This document shows, piece by piece, positions 18,849-27,396 of a stretch of 64,000 bases of DNA (its first letter is position 1; each line of letters starts with the position of its first letter). Below the pieces are notes generated by a model. The model had not been told where the DNA came from, ran no database searches, and saw only the letters and a list, made by a program, of their open reading frames with translations. Source of the DNA: Verrucomicrobiales bacterium (GTDB lineage Bacteria > Verrucomicrobiota > Verrucomicrobiia > Verrucomicrobiales > DEV007); assembly GCA_029212615.1 (NCBI GenBank), contig JARGPJ010000001.1, positions 581,547 to 645,546 of the forward strand, read 5' to 3'. Position numbers and translations under genes: made by a program.

Positions 18849-18931
18849 GACAGGCCTCTGACCAATTCGCGAACAGGAAATACCGCCCCGGCATCGCTTG
18901 AATCCGCTCCTTTTTGCCCTTACCCGTCGCC

Positions 18932-19555
18932 ATGGATAAATTCGAGATTGAGGTGTACTGCGGCGGACTTTTTCAGACGAACGGTTACCTCATCACCGTC
19001 GACGATGAAGCCTGGCTCTTTGACGCTCCCGAGGGCGTCACCGACTGGCTTGCGGAAAAAGACGTGAAACTCAACGGCCTCATTCTTACCCACCAGCACC
19101 ACGACCACGTCATTGGCGCAGGCAAACTGCAGGCCCGGTTCAATTGCCCCACCTGGGCGTGGGCGGAACCATCCGAAGAACTCACTCTGGCCAAGCGACT
19201 CGAAGAGATGATGGGCGTCCCCTGCGAACTGGACGCCTACGTCGTCGATCACCTTTTCACCGGAGAATCCACCCTCACTGCCGGAAAACTGGACCTCTCC
19301 GTTTACCATGTGCCGGGCCACTCCCCGGACAGCGTCTGCTTCCTCGTCAAGGGCCAGCCGGTACTTGTCGGTGGCGATGTTCTCTTCGCCGGCGGCATCG
19401 GGAGAACTGACTTTCCAAACGGAAACCACGATCAATTGCTCAACGGCATCCGGGAGAAACTCTGGCCACTACCCGATGAAACCCATGTCCTCCCCGGTCA
19501 CGGCCCCACCACAACGATCGGTCATGAGAAAGAGACCAATCCATTCCTGAGCTGA
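18932..19555 (+). CDS. MBL-fold metallohydrolase (glyoxalase II-like)
   Basis: About 207 residues from the ATG at 18932. The zinc signature is complete: HQHHDH (His54, His56, Asp58, His59), then VYHVPGHSPDSVCFL (third His), GGDVLFAGGIGRTDFP (bridging Asp), and HVLPGHGPTTTIGHEKETNPFL at the end. This layout fits the small glyoxalase II-like hydrolases that act on thioesters; the substrate is not identifiable. It is transcribed divergently from the prolyl oligopeptidase gene and followed closely by a decayed DUF1501 gene on the other strand. Confidence 0.9.
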   Translation: MDKFEIEVYCGGLFQTNGYLITVDDEAWLFDAPEGVTDWLAEKDVKLNGLILTHQHHDHVIGAGKLQARFNCPTWAWAEPSEELTLAKRLEEMMGVPCELDAYVVDHLFTGESTLTAGKLDLSVYHVPGHSPDSVCFLVKGQPVLVGGDVLFAGGIGRTDFPNGNHDQLLNGIREKLWPLPDETHVLPGHGPTTTIGHEKETNPFLS

Positions 19556-19581
19556 GAATCAGCCCGGTCGAAGCACGCCTG

Positions 19582-20110
19582 TCACGCCAGAATATCATTC
19601 AGGATATGCCCGTGCACATCCGTGATGGCGGAAATGCCTGCCCTGAAATTTGTAGGTCAGTTTTTCGTGATTCACTCCTAACAAGTGCAAAATAGTGGCG
19701 TGAAAATCATGCACACTGACGGGATCTTTCGTGACATTGTAACTGAAGCCATCGGTCTCCCCATAAGTCAGTCCGGGCAGATTCCCATGCTGATCCCATC
19801 CCCGATGAAAAAGCTGAATAAACCGTGTCCCTTTTTCGGCCGGTCGACGTGCCATGAGACCATCGTAGGCATAGGTACCGGGCTTGCGGGCATCTTCGCC
19901 ATAAAGCTCAAAAGTGCTCTCCAGCTCATCTGAGAGATCCGTCAATTCCGGAACTGAACTCTGCATGCGGTGCGCCATCTCTTACTGAGCGATCCGGGTC
20001 TCAACCTCAGGGGTCAGCGACGACTGACTGTCGCGTGCGATTGAGAGCACCCGGAAGCTGCTCAAAGGCTTCCGAATTGAAAGAGTTGGGTGAGGCCAAA
20101 TTCAAAGTGT
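19582..20110 (-). pseudogene. decayed DUF1501 gene (C-terminal part, multiple lesions)
   Basis: Reading on the minus strand, recognisable DUF1501 sequence passes through four lesions. LPGALNRTRQSVVADP is followed by one extra base near 20010, after which the frame resumes as EVETRIAQ. An in-frame TAA at 19982-19984 then precedes EMAHRMQSSVPELTDLSDE. At about 19772-19778, HGNLP joins directly to GLTYGETDGFSYN, missing the roughly 80 residues that carry the EFGRT and DHHP motifs in intact relatives. A single extra base near 19627 finally throws FQGRHFR out of frame, while the expected ending ITDVHGHILNDILA and stop continue in the next frame down to 19582. The 5' half is absent or unrecognisable; it abuts the clpP terminator. 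The upper boundary is approximate. Confidence 0.85.
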
Positions 20111-20183
20111 TTCCCGGGATAGCGGGAAAAGTTCCCGATCTTACGGAAAAACAATGATTCGGGGCAGAGCGTGATCGTGGGGC

Positions 20184-20215
20184 ACAAAAAAGCCCCGCTG
20201 TCTCCAGCGGGGCTT
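20184..20215 (-). terminator. rho-independent terminator of clpP
   Basis: On the minus strand an 11-bp perfect stem AAGCCCCGCTG / CAGCGGGGCTT with a 4-nt loop is followed by a run of six T. It lies 26 bp beyond the clpP stop codon. Confidence 0.92.
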
Positions 20216-20240
20216 CTTCAAAAATAAATGAGAGCGGCAA

Positions 20241-20903
20241 TTACTTATCGCCGGTTTCTTTCTCGAGCACTTTGTCGATAAGACCATACTCGGCGGCGGC
20301 CTCTGCAGGCATGTAGTTGTCACGATCCGCATCGCGCTCGATCTCTTCAACTGTCTTGCCGGTGTGGTTGGCAAGAATCACATTGAGACGCTTCTTCAAC
20401 GAATACATGAACTCGACGGTCCTCTCGACATCGGAAGCCGTTCCCTGTGCTCCACCGGAAACCTGGTGAATCATGATGTGGGAATTCGGAAGCGCATAAC
20501 GCTTCCCAGCCGTTCCCGCCGTGAGGAGAACCGCACCCATGCTTGCCGCCATGCCCATGCAGTAGGTGTTCACGTCGCAGGTGATGAACTGCATCGTGTC
20601 ATAGATCGCGAGACCGGCCGTGACCGATCCACCGGGACTGTTGATGTAAACATTGATATCCTTATTCGGATCCTGCATCTGCAGATAGAGCATCTGAGCG
20701 ATGACGTAGTTCGCGAGGGGATCGCTGATACCTTCACCAATGAAGATAATGCGATCCTTCATGAGGCGGGAAATCAGGTCGAACTGGACCATCGTATTTC
20801 CTTCCTTTTCGATCACGCTCACGTTTTTCACCGGATCAATGATCCGCTGCTGCAGGTGAGGGGGAAGCATCGGGGAGAGTTCTTGGACGTCGTCTAAAGA
20901 CAT
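20241..20903 (-). CDS. clpP: ATP-dependent Clp protease proteolytic subunit
   Basis: 220 residues. The serine protease triad is complete: Ser121 in YCMGMAASMGAVLL, His146 in SHIMIHQVSGG, and Asp195 in DADRDNYMPAEAAAEYGLID. NSPGGSVTAGLAIYDTM is the standard ClpP helix. The protein would form the tetradecameric chamber that degrades substrates delivered by ClpX or ClpA. It lies 66 bp downstream of tig on the same strand, the common tig-clpP order, and a strong terminator follows. No clpX gene follows, so the unfoldase must be encoded elsewhere. The N-terminus is somewhat longer than E. coli ClpP and may include a propeptide. Confidence 0.97.
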   Translation of the reverse strand: MSLDDVQELSPMLPPHLQQRIIDPVKNVSVIEKEGNTMVQFDLISRLMKDRIIFIGEGISDPLANYVIAQMLYLQMQDPNKDINVYINSPGGSVTAGLAIYDTMQFITCDVNTYCMGMAASMGAVLLTAGTAGKRYALPNSHIMIHQVSGGAQGTASDVERTVEFMYSLKKRLNVILANHTGKTVEEIERDADRDNYMPAEAAAEYGLIDKVLEKETGDK

Positions 20904-20969
20904 AGCAGGTGTGTTTTTGAAATTTTACGCTTAGAAGGGCGGGAATAAGTCGCCCGGAACGGAGGAAAC

Positions 20970-22307
20970 TTACGCACCTTCTTCCGGCGGATCAACCTCG
21001 GTCACAACCGCATTCTCCCGGAGGAAGCTGATCGTCTTGGAAATGAGGATGTCCTGACGGATCTCACCGAAGGCGTTGTTGTCGCGCAGCTCACGAGCCA
21101 CTTTCTTCGGCGGGCGCTGCTGCTGCATCGCCATCATCATGATGCGCTGGGAAACTTCCTCCTCGCTCACCTTAAAGCCTTCTTTCTCCGCAATACGGTC
21201 AAGAATGAACATCGTCTTCACGTTGTTCTTCGCCTGAGTCTCAGCACTCTTGAGGAGATCCTCCTGATTCTGCTCAATGTCCTGCTCACTCATGCCCTGC
21301 TCGTAGCCACGGCTCACCATTTGGTTCACCTGGCGCTGAGTTTCATTAAAAACGATGTGCTGAGGGATATCGAAGGTCATTTCATCGTTAAGATGAGAGA
21401 GAATCTGATTGTCGATCATCTGATTCTTATTCTGTTCCTGCTGCTGCGTGAACTGACCGCGCACATTTTCTTTGAGCGCTTCGAGTGATTCGGCACCCAT
21501 CGCCTTGGCGTGGTCATCATTGATCTCAGGAATTTCGCGCTCCTTCACCTGTGTGACGGTGAGGTCATAGCTGACCGTTTTACCGGCAACAGCTTCGATA
21601 GGGAAATCCTCTGCATACTCCGCATCAAACTGCTTCGTGTCGCCTGCTTTGAGGCCGGTAACATGCTGGGAAATGCCGGGAATGAATTCACGGGACTCCT
21701 CGCCCTCTTCCGGCACATCGACCCAATGACCTTCACCTTTTGCCAGCGGTCCGGCCTCTTTCTCAAGCTTTTCGAGAAGTGACTCTCCATCCAGGGTCGC
21801 CGTGTAATCCACAACAACGAGATCGCCGGCCTTTGAAGCACGATCCACATCCGTTGGCATCGCCTGCTGCTTCGCCATGTTCTTAAGATAGCCGTCGACC
21901 ATCTCGTCGGTGACCTCCATCTTCTGGACCTCAACCGGAATGCTTTTGTATTCCGCGATCTCAACATCGGGCTCAGTGATCACCTCCACCGCCAGCATGT
22001 AGGACCCATCCGCCTCGAACTGCTCGCGCTCAACCTGAGCCACACCGAGAATAGCAAGATTCTCCTTTGTGTTGGCTTCGGAATAAGCGGAACGGGAAAG
22101 ACGGTCCTTCAACTCATCTTCGATCGGTCCGGCATATTTCTTTTCAATAACCGAGGTGGGAATCTTTCCGGGACGAAAACCGGGGACTTTAGCCTGCTGA
22201 ATGTAGGAGGCGACGATCTGCTTGCGGGTCGTAAGCACTGTCTCGGCCGGAATCTCGGCAGAGAGGCGGGCCTTACATTCAGGGAGGCGTTCGACAGAAA
22301 TGTTCAT
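20970..22307 (-). CDS. tig: trigger factor (ribosome-associated chaperone / PPIase)
   Basis: 445 residues, near the usual 430-450. The N-terminal ribosome-binding domain contains the signature YIQQAKVPGFRPGKIPTSVIEK (residues about 32-53). A central FKBP-type region follows (GDLVVVDYTATLDGE, REFIPGISQHVTGLKAGDTKQF), then a long helical C-terminal domain with VSEEEVSQRIMMMAMQQ. It would bind nascent chains at the ribosome exit tunnel. It is first in a tig-clpP unit. The 198 bp upstream of the ATG separate it from the pseudouridine synthase and should hold its promoter. Confidence 0.95.
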   Translation of the reverse strand: MNISVERLPECKARLSAEIPAETVLTTRKQIVASYIQQAKVPGFRPGKIPTSVIEKKYAGPIEDELKDRLSRSAYSEANTKENLAILGVAQVEREQFEADGSYMLAVEVITEPDVEIAEYKSIPVEVQKMEVTDEMVDGYLKNMAKQQAMPTDVDRASKAGDLVVVDYTATLDGESLLEKLEKEAGPLAKGEGHWVDVPEEGEESREFIPGISQHVTGLKAGDTKQFDAEYAEDFPIEAVAGKTVSYDLTVTQVKEREIPEINDDHAKAMGAESLEALKENVRGQFTQQQEQNKNQMIDNQILSHLNDEMTFDIPQHIVFNETQRQVNQMVSRGYEQGMSEQDIEQNQEDLLKSAETQAKNNVKTMFILDRIAEKEGFKVSEEEVSQRIMMMAMQQQRPPKKVARELRDNNAFGEIRQDILISKTISFLRENAVVTEVDPPEEGA

Positions 22308-22505
22308 AGCTTGTAGCGTGTTTCCCCGCGCCAGGCTGATCGAGGCGTACGAGGGGCGGGAATTTAGATCAAGCCATCCGAATTTGCACCCGATAAATTG
22401 GGCGGTTTTTTTGACCTGATTTTGCGCCCCTGAATCACTTGAAATCTTTCCCCGAAACGCCCTGAAATCGGGGCCTTTCCTCTTCCATTCATCACTGTTC
22501 GTGTC

Positions 22506-23198
22506 TCAACCGCATACAAATCCCGCGATATCCGCCGGAAGCGGTGCGCACCAATCCTGATCTTTCCAGCCGAATCCGGAAGCGTGAAGGGCCTGGCGAT
22601 TCATGAGCAGCTGCCGTTCCAGTGAAGACGTCCAACCCGTCTCAATAAAATCGAGATAGCATCGCTCATCGGGCCCGTAAATCTTGTCGCCCACGATAGA
22701 ATGCCCGGCATGGGCGGCGTGGACCCGTATTTGGTGCATCCGACCTGTCTCCGGATAGCAGCGCAACAGGGTAAACTGCGAGCCGTTCGAGGTATCCCGC
22801 TCAAAACGACGCTCCACCTCAAAGCGGGTCCGGGACTCTTTCCCCTCCGGATGAACCATTTGTTTCACCCAGATCGGTGACTCCATCACTTCACCTTTCC
22901 GGCGAAGCGGTTCATCCACGAGGAAAACATCCTCCTCCGGCCACCCCCGGACAAGAGCATGATATGACTTCCTGAATTCGCGGCGCTCCATTGCCTTTCC
23001 CAATTCCCCTGCCGCCGCCTTATGCTTTGCGACGAGAACAATCCCGCTCGTTTCACGGTCGAGACGGTTGATGAGAGAAAGCACGCCCCCGTTGGCAAGT
23101 TCGTAGAGACAAAGGTCCTCAAGCCCGTCGAGCAGAGTCGGCGGATTCCCCGGCACCGACGGATGAACCAGCAAATGCGCCGGCTTATCGACGATCAT
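22506..23198 (-). CDS. RluA-family pseudouridine synthase
   Basis: 230 residues from the first ATG. The catalytic motif is INRLDRETSGIVLVAK with Asp47; the usual HRLD is NRLD here. Other family segments are MIVDKPAHLLVHPS, YHALVRGWPEED, RCYPETGRMHQIRVHAAHAGHSIVGDKIYG, and RQALHASGF. It would isomerise uridines in rRNA or tRNA; the target is not deducible. Protein-like sequence (TPDFSIIDENDDF) continues in frame for 20 codons upstream of this ATG up to a TGA at 23259-23261, with no ATG, GTG or TTG in it. Either the protein really starts here, slightly short at the N-terminus, or a frameshift or rare start lies upstream. Confidence 0.9.
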   Translation of the reverse strand: MIVDKPAHLLVHPSVPGNPPTLLDGLEDLCLYELANGGVLSLINRLDRETSGIVLVAKHKAAAGELGKAMERREFRKSYHALVRGWPEEDVFLVDEPLRRKGEVMESPIWVKQMVHPEGKESRTRFEVERRFERDTSNGSQFTLLRCYPETGRMHQIRVHAAHAGHSIVGDKIYGPDERCYLDFIETGWTSSLERQLLMNRQALHASGFGWKDQDWCAPLPADIAGFVCG

Positions 23199-23443
23199 GA
23201 AATCGTCGTTTTCGTCGATGATCGAAAAATCAGGGGTTTGGAGTCGGAGATCGATCTCTCATCTTACTCCTCTTCCTCAACCCAATCATAATCTTTTCAG
23301 AGGCAATGAGAGCGGTCCACAACACCTTGAGGAGACGGAAAAAGATGAAGAAGCGAAGGATGGGCCGCCCCATTCTCACTGGACTATCGCCTCAATTGCG
23401 CTAGGGATTGAACCCCTTTCAATCTTCTGGATTCTTACTACTG

Positions 23444-24754
23444 ATGTCGGCTCCGAAACAAAAAACACTCGCCTCACCGGCCACGATCACCGGAACTTCC
23501 CTCCACACCGGAGCGAAAGTCTCCCTTACCATGAAGCCGGCGCCGGCGAATCACGGGATCAAATTCCGCCGTATCGACCTCGATGACCAACCCTTCATCG
23601 ACGCGCATGTTTCCAAGGTTCAAACCGTCGAGCGCGCCACCACCCTCGCTGAGGGTTCGGTGAAAGTTCATACCGTTGAACACGTTATCTCCGCCCTTGT
23701 CGGAATGGGGGTCGATAATGCCCTGATCGAAATGGATGCGAACGAGCCTCCGATCGGTGACGGATCCGCCCGCCCTTTTGTTGATTGCATCGCAAAAGCA
23801 GGGACTGAGGAACAGGACGCGCACCTCAACGTGTATGAAGTGCGCCAGCCGATCCACCTCGAAACGAAGAACGGCTCTCTCATCACGATCGTGCCGGATA
23901 AAAAATTCCGCATTTCCTGCACCCAGGTCGGCCCCGACGGTCGCATGACTCAGTTCTATTCGACTGAAATCAATCCGGAGACTTACGAGAAAGAGATCGC
24001 CGACGCCCGCACCTTTGTTTTCTACGAAGACGTCGAACCGCTTCTCGAAAAAGGACTCATCAAAGGAGGCAGCCTCGAAAATGCCATCGTCATCAAGGGC
24101 GAGTCGGTCATGAGCAAAGAGTCGCTCCGCTATCCCGAGGAATTTGCCCGCCACAAAATTCTCGACCTCGTTGGCGATCTCATGTTGAGCGGAAAACGCA
24201 TCATGGGGCACGTCATCGCCGTAAAGCCGGGCCACGGCCCGAATACCGAAATGGCGAAAAAGCTTTCCAATGCCTTCGCGACGACAAGCGCAATGGTTCC
24301 TTCGGTGAACATTCCCACCGGCGAAGGCGTCATGGACAATGTCGAGGTTCAACAGGTTCTTCCTCACCGCTACCCCTTCCTCATGGTTGACCGCATCGTG
24401 GGATTCGAAGGTGAATTTAAATGCACCGGCGTGAAGCAAATCACGATCAACGAACCCTACTTTCAGGGTCACTTTCCAGGTCACCCCGTCATGCCCGGCG
24501 TTCTTCAGATCGAAGCAATGGCGCAGGTCTCCAGCATTACCCTCCTCCGCCAGCCGGAGAATCAGGGCAAAATCGGCTATTTCATGAGTGCGGATAAAGT
24601 AAAATTCCGCAAGCCGGTTCTTCCCGGTGACACGCTCTTCATCGAGTCGGAGATCCTCAAAGTGCGACGCAACATCGGCTACGCAAAATGCCGCTGCGTC
24701 GTGAACGGGGAGACCACTTCAGAATGCGAGTTGAAATTCGCCCTCATGGTCTAA
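23444..24754 (+). CDS. lpxC/fabZ: bifunctional UDP-3-O-acyl-GlcNAc deacetylase / 3-hydroxyacyl-ACP dehydratase
   Basis: About 436 residues, a fusion. Residues about 5-285 are LpxC: TITGTSLHTG, His80 in HTVEH, and His237/Asp241 in RHKILDLVGDL are the zinc ligands. Residues about 295-436 are FabZ: VLPHRYPFLMVDRI and YFQGHFPGHPVMPGVLQIEA, with catalytic His343 and Glu357. LpxC performs the committed step of lipid A synthesis; FabZ dehydrates 3-hydroxyacyl-ACP in fatty acid synthesis. Such fusions are known in Bacteroidota and some other Gram-negative groups. The ATG at 23444 fits the LpxC N-terminus better than an in-frame ATG 36 bp upstream. lpxA follows after 34 bp. Confidence 0.95.
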   Translation: MSAPKQKTLASPATITGTSLHTGAKVSLTMKPAPANHGIKFRRIDLDDQPFIDAHVSKVQTVERATTLAEGSVKVHTVEHVISALVGMGVDNALIEMDANEPPIGDGSARPFVDCIAKAGTEEQDAHLNVYEVRQPIHLETKNGSLITIVPDKKFRISCTQVGPDGRMTQFYSTEINPETYEKEIADARTFVFYEDVEPLLEKGLIKGGSLENAIVIKGESVMSKESLRYPEEFARHKILDLVGDLMLSGKRIMGHVIAVKPGHGPNTEMAKKLSNAFATTSAMVPSVNIPTGEGVMDNVEVQQVLPHRYPFLMVDRIVGFEGEFKCTGVKQITINEPYFQGHFPGHPVMPGVLQIEAMAQVSSITLLRQPENQGKIGYFMSADKVKFRKPVLPGDTLFIESEILKVRRNIGYAKCRCVVNGETTSECELKFALMV

Positions 24755-24788
24755 GTTTCACCCGACCGGATCCCTTTTCAGGAAAGCC

Positions 24789-25562
24789 ATGGCCAACGAG
24801 ATTCACCCCACTGCTGTCATCGATCCCGGAGTCGAACTGGGAGACAATCTCGTGATCGGCCCCTACTGTGTGCTCAATGCCGGCGTGAAACTGGGAGACG
24901 GCTGCCGCCTTCACAATCACGTCACGATTGACGGCCCCACCGAGATCGGAGCGGGGAACGAATTCTTTTCCTTCACTTCTATCGGCCAACGCACGCAGGA
25001 CCTCAAGTATGCCGGCGAACCGACCTACCTCAAAGTCGGCGACAAAAACACTTTCCGCGAATTTTGCACAGTGAACCGCGGAACCGCCCCCGGTTCCTAC
25101 ACCACCGTTGGCAGCCACGGAAATTTCCTCGCCTACAGCCACATCGCGCATGACTGCACCGTGGGAGATCACGTCATTTTCTCGAACAACGGGACGCTTG
25201 CGGGCCACGTCACCGTGGGTGACCACGCCATCATGGGCGGTCTCACTGCCGTGCACCAGTTCTGCCGCATCGGCGCGCACGCCATCACCGGCGGTTGCTC
25301 GAAGATTGTTCAGGATGTCCCTCCCTACATGATCGCCGACGGAAACCCCGGAAAAGTCCGCGCGATTAATTCCGTCGGTCTGAGCCGCCGTGGATTCTCC
25401 GAAGAAGCCGTTCTCGCCATTAAAAAAGCGCACCGCGTCCTCTATCGGGAGAAGCGCAACTATCGCGAAGCGGTCGAAATCCTGAGGGAAGAAACGAATC
25501 GCCTTCCCGACGTCGATCTTCTCATCGACTTCGTTGAAAAGTCCGAGCGCGGGATTTCATAG
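24789..25562 (+). CDS. lpxA: UDP-N-acetylglucosamine acyltransferase
   Basis: 257 residues of left-handed beta-helix hexapeptide repeats (IHPTAVIDPGVELGDNLVIG, GPYCVLNAGVKLGDGC). The catalytic His121 is in YSHIAHDCTVGDHV, and the UDP-GlcNAc site phrase DLKYAGEPTYLKVGD and the C-terminal helical region (FSEEAVLAIKKAHRVLYRE) are present. It transfers a 3-hydroxyacyl chain from ACP to UDP-GlcNAc, the first step of lipid A synthesis. Directly downstream of lpxC/fabZ, whose dehydratase competes for the same 3-hydroxyacyl-ACP, so the operon places both branches of that pool together. Confidence 0.97.
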   Translation: MANEIHPTAVIDPGVELGDNLVIGPYCVLNAGVKLGDGCRLHNHVTIDGPTEIGAGNEFFSFTSIGQRTQDLKYAGEPTYLKVGDKNTFREFCTVNRGTAPGSYTTVGSHGNFLAYSHIAHDCTVGDHVIFSNNGTLAGHVTVGDHAIMGGLTAVHQFCRIGAHAITGGCSKIVQDVPPYMIADGNPGKVRAINSVGLSRRGFSEEAVLAIKKAHRVLYREKRNYREAVEILREETNRLPDVDLLIDFVEKSERGIS

Positions 25563-25585
25563 CGCCCGCAGGCGTATTCATTGCT

Positions 25586-26392
25586 ATGCCGGAGCTAGCC
25601 GAAGTCGAATACAGCCGAAAGCAATGGAATCCCGGAATCGGTGAGATCGTCCGGGAAGTGCGCACCCATCCGAAGTCCCGCATCTATCGGGAAATCCCCG
25701 CGGTGGCGGTGGAAAAAGGCCTCACGAACCGTGCTCTTGTCGCCAGCTATGCCCACGGAAAGCAGATGATGTTCGAATTTTCCGGCGGAGCCTGGCTCGG
25801 CCTCCACCTCGGCATGACGGGAAAACTCTTCGTCGCCGAACTCGACCGGAAGGAGGAAAAACGTGATCACCTCATCCTCCGCATGAAGGAACAACAACTC
25901 ATCTTCAGCGACTACCGGATGTTCGGAAAGCTCACCCTCGAACTCCGCGATGACGGATCCCCTCCACCATGGTGGCAGGAACTCCCTCCTCAGACCACCG
26001 GGCCGGACTTTACCAAAAAGCGACATGCGGCTTTCGTGAAACGCTTTCCGAAAACACCCTTGAAAACTCTCCTCCTCGATCAGCGGGGTTACCCCGGCAT
26101 CGGAAACTGGATGGCCGACGAAATCTGCTGGCGAATTTCGATCCCCCCTCACACCCGGTCCGGCGAGCTCACCGATGCCCAAATAGATTCCGTCTGGAAG
26201 GCAACCCGCCAAATCTCCCGCGATGCGCTCAAACACGTCGGTGACAATTGGGGGGTTCTCCCGAAATCATGGCTCATGACCCACCGTTGGAAGGACGGCG
26301 GAATCTGCCCTCGCAAACACTGCAAAGCTGAGCTCATCCGCGCCGATCTCCGCGGCCGGACGACTTGCTGGTGCCCGTCATGCCAACGCTGA
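25586..26392 (+). CDS. Fpg/Nei-family DNA glycosylase (MutM-like)
   Basis: 268 residues. The N-terminus is MPELAEVE, where Pro2 is the catalytic nucleophile and Glu3 follows; the usual MPELPEVE has an Ala substitution at the second Pro. LHLGMTGKLFV, the H2TH-region phrase LLDQRGYPGIGNWMADEICW, and a C-terminal zinc finger (CPRKHC ... GRTTCWCPSC) are present. The finger arginine that inserts into the lesion is in RGRTT. It would remove oxidised bases from DNA. It lies 23 bp after lpxA on the same strand but is functionally unrelated. Whether it is an 8-oxoG (Fpg) or pyrimidine (Nei) enzyme is uncertain. Confidence 0.9.
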   Translation: MPELAEVEYSRKQWNPGIGEIVREVRTHPKSRIYREIPAVAVEKGLTNRALVASYAHGKQMMFEFSGGAWLGLHLGMTGKLFVAELDRKEEKRDHLILRMKEQQLIFSDYRMFGKLTLELRDDGSPPPWWQELPPQTTGPDFTKKRHAAFVKRFPKTPLKTLLLDQRGYPGIGNWMADEICWRISIPPHTRSGELTDAQIDSVWKATRQISRDALKHVGDNWGVLPKSWLMTHRWKDGGICPRKHCKAELIRADLRGRTTCWCPSCQR

Positions 26393-26437
26393 TTGGTCGA
26401 ATCAATTCAACGGCTTTTGCTCTCGGGCTTCGCCGCC

Positions 26438-27010
26438 TCACCTCTCCAGCCCGGCCGCACGATCGTAACAACTCAGCCAGAGATGTCTGAGGTTCCCCCT
26501 GTGTCGACGATAAAGTTTGGGCAGCTCGACTTTCAATCCTGTCTCATCGCCGGGGTCAATTCGCTCATAGAGCTTCTCCGCGAGATTCACATCAGAACGC
26601 AATTTTAAAAGCGGCGGCAATCCGTGACATCGATGCCGCGCCGAAAGAAACCCGCCCGCAGCCGTCGCGGCACGATAAAAGAGGCGCCGATCCCGAAAGG
26701 CGAGATGTCGATCTCCATCAACGATCCAGAGGACTCCCCGCCCCGATTCCATTTTCTCAAAATCGCGGGACCGAAGTCGAGAAGCGCTTTCACTGAAAAA
26801 GAAACGAACCAAAGGTTCCCCGAGGCGTTCCGAAAAGGAATTCAAAAAACTGGTCTTTCCTGATCCATGATGCCCTACGACGCAGGCCCGTCGCCCCAAG
26901 GCCTCCCACCTGTCTTCGAGGGTTTCCCAAACACTGCCAATCAACCCGGGATCGAACTCAAGAAGTGACTCGACCCGGTGTGTGGCGAACAAGTTGTCCC
27001 GCGCTTTCAT
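26438..27010 (-). CDS. small P-loop NTPase of unknown function
   Basis: 190 residues. A Walker A motif GHHGSGKTS at 46-54 is preceded by a hydrophobic strand (RRACVV), and a Walker B-like strand GVLWIVDGD lies at 92-100. The rest is Arg-rich and helical (LRHLWLSCYDRAAGLER at the C-terminus). I do not recognise a more specific family. Its ATG overlaps the stop of the upstream small gene by 4 bp, so it is the last member of a tightly coupled three-gene operon with an arrestin-like protein and a DUF3592 membrane protein. Cytoplasmic by composition. Confidence 0.75.
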   Translation of the reverse strand: MKARDNLFATHRVESLLEFDPGLIGSVWETLEDRWEALGRRACVVGHHGSGKTSFLNSFSERLGEPLVRFFFSESASRLRSRDFEKMESGRGVLWIVDGDRHLAFRDRRLFYRAATAAGGFLSARHRCHGLPPLLKLRSDVNLAEKLYERIDPGDETGLKVELPKLYRRHRGNLRHLWLSCYDRAAGLER

Positions 27011-27396
27011 GAGCTCCCCGCAAAGCGAAAGAAGCGCCTCTTTGTCCCGACCTCAGGCTCAACCCGCTCCAATTGAATCACTTGACGGGTTGGCGAAACG
27101 ATGATTTCGCAGGCGCTTAGCACCTCGCCTGAAGCATCCAGCCACTCCAGCCCCCATTCAATACTCACCAATGTTCCCGAGGTCGTATAAGGCGCCGGCG
27201 GGAGAGACAACTCAAAATAACCGGCGGCACCCACCGCCTCTTGATCCTCAACCCCGACCTCCTGAGTTCCTCTGCCCTTCGTGATCCAGAAAAGACGAAT
27301 CTCACCCGCCGCGGAACCACCTGACAATTCTCCCCGGACGCGCTCGCCCGGTAGAAAAGTTCCATCCCCCTCAACTTGAATCAGCGGCTCACTCAT
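27007..27396 (-). CDS. small beta-sandwich protein, possibly arrestin-like
   Basis: 129 residues, no signal or membrane segment. The pattern DGTFLPGERVRGELSG, EIRLFWITKGRGTQEVGV, YFELSLPPAPYTTSGTLVSI and EWGLEWLDASGEVLSACEI resembles the PGE...G...LP...G...I.W order of arrestin-like beta-sandwiches. This is a judgement by eye, not a family match. Both ends overlap neighbours by 4 bp (ATGA), so its expression is coupled to the DUF3592 protein upstream and the P-loop protein downstream. The tail of the DUF3592 protein shows a similar pattern. Confidence 0.65.
   Translation of the reverse strand: MSEPLIQVEGDGTFLPGERVRGELSGGSAAGEIRLFWITKGRGTQEVGVEDQEAVGAAGYFELSLPPAPYTTSGTLVSIEWGLEWLDASGEVLSACEIIVSPTRQVIQLERVEPEVGTKRRFFRFAGSS

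Noticed and set aside
23474..24484. Long open frame antisense to lpxC/fabZ (and others antisense to lpxA, mutM, mrp genes)
   Set aside because: Composition is that of a shadow frame (His/Arg/Asp-rich with no motif), and the sense strand encodes complete known enzymes.
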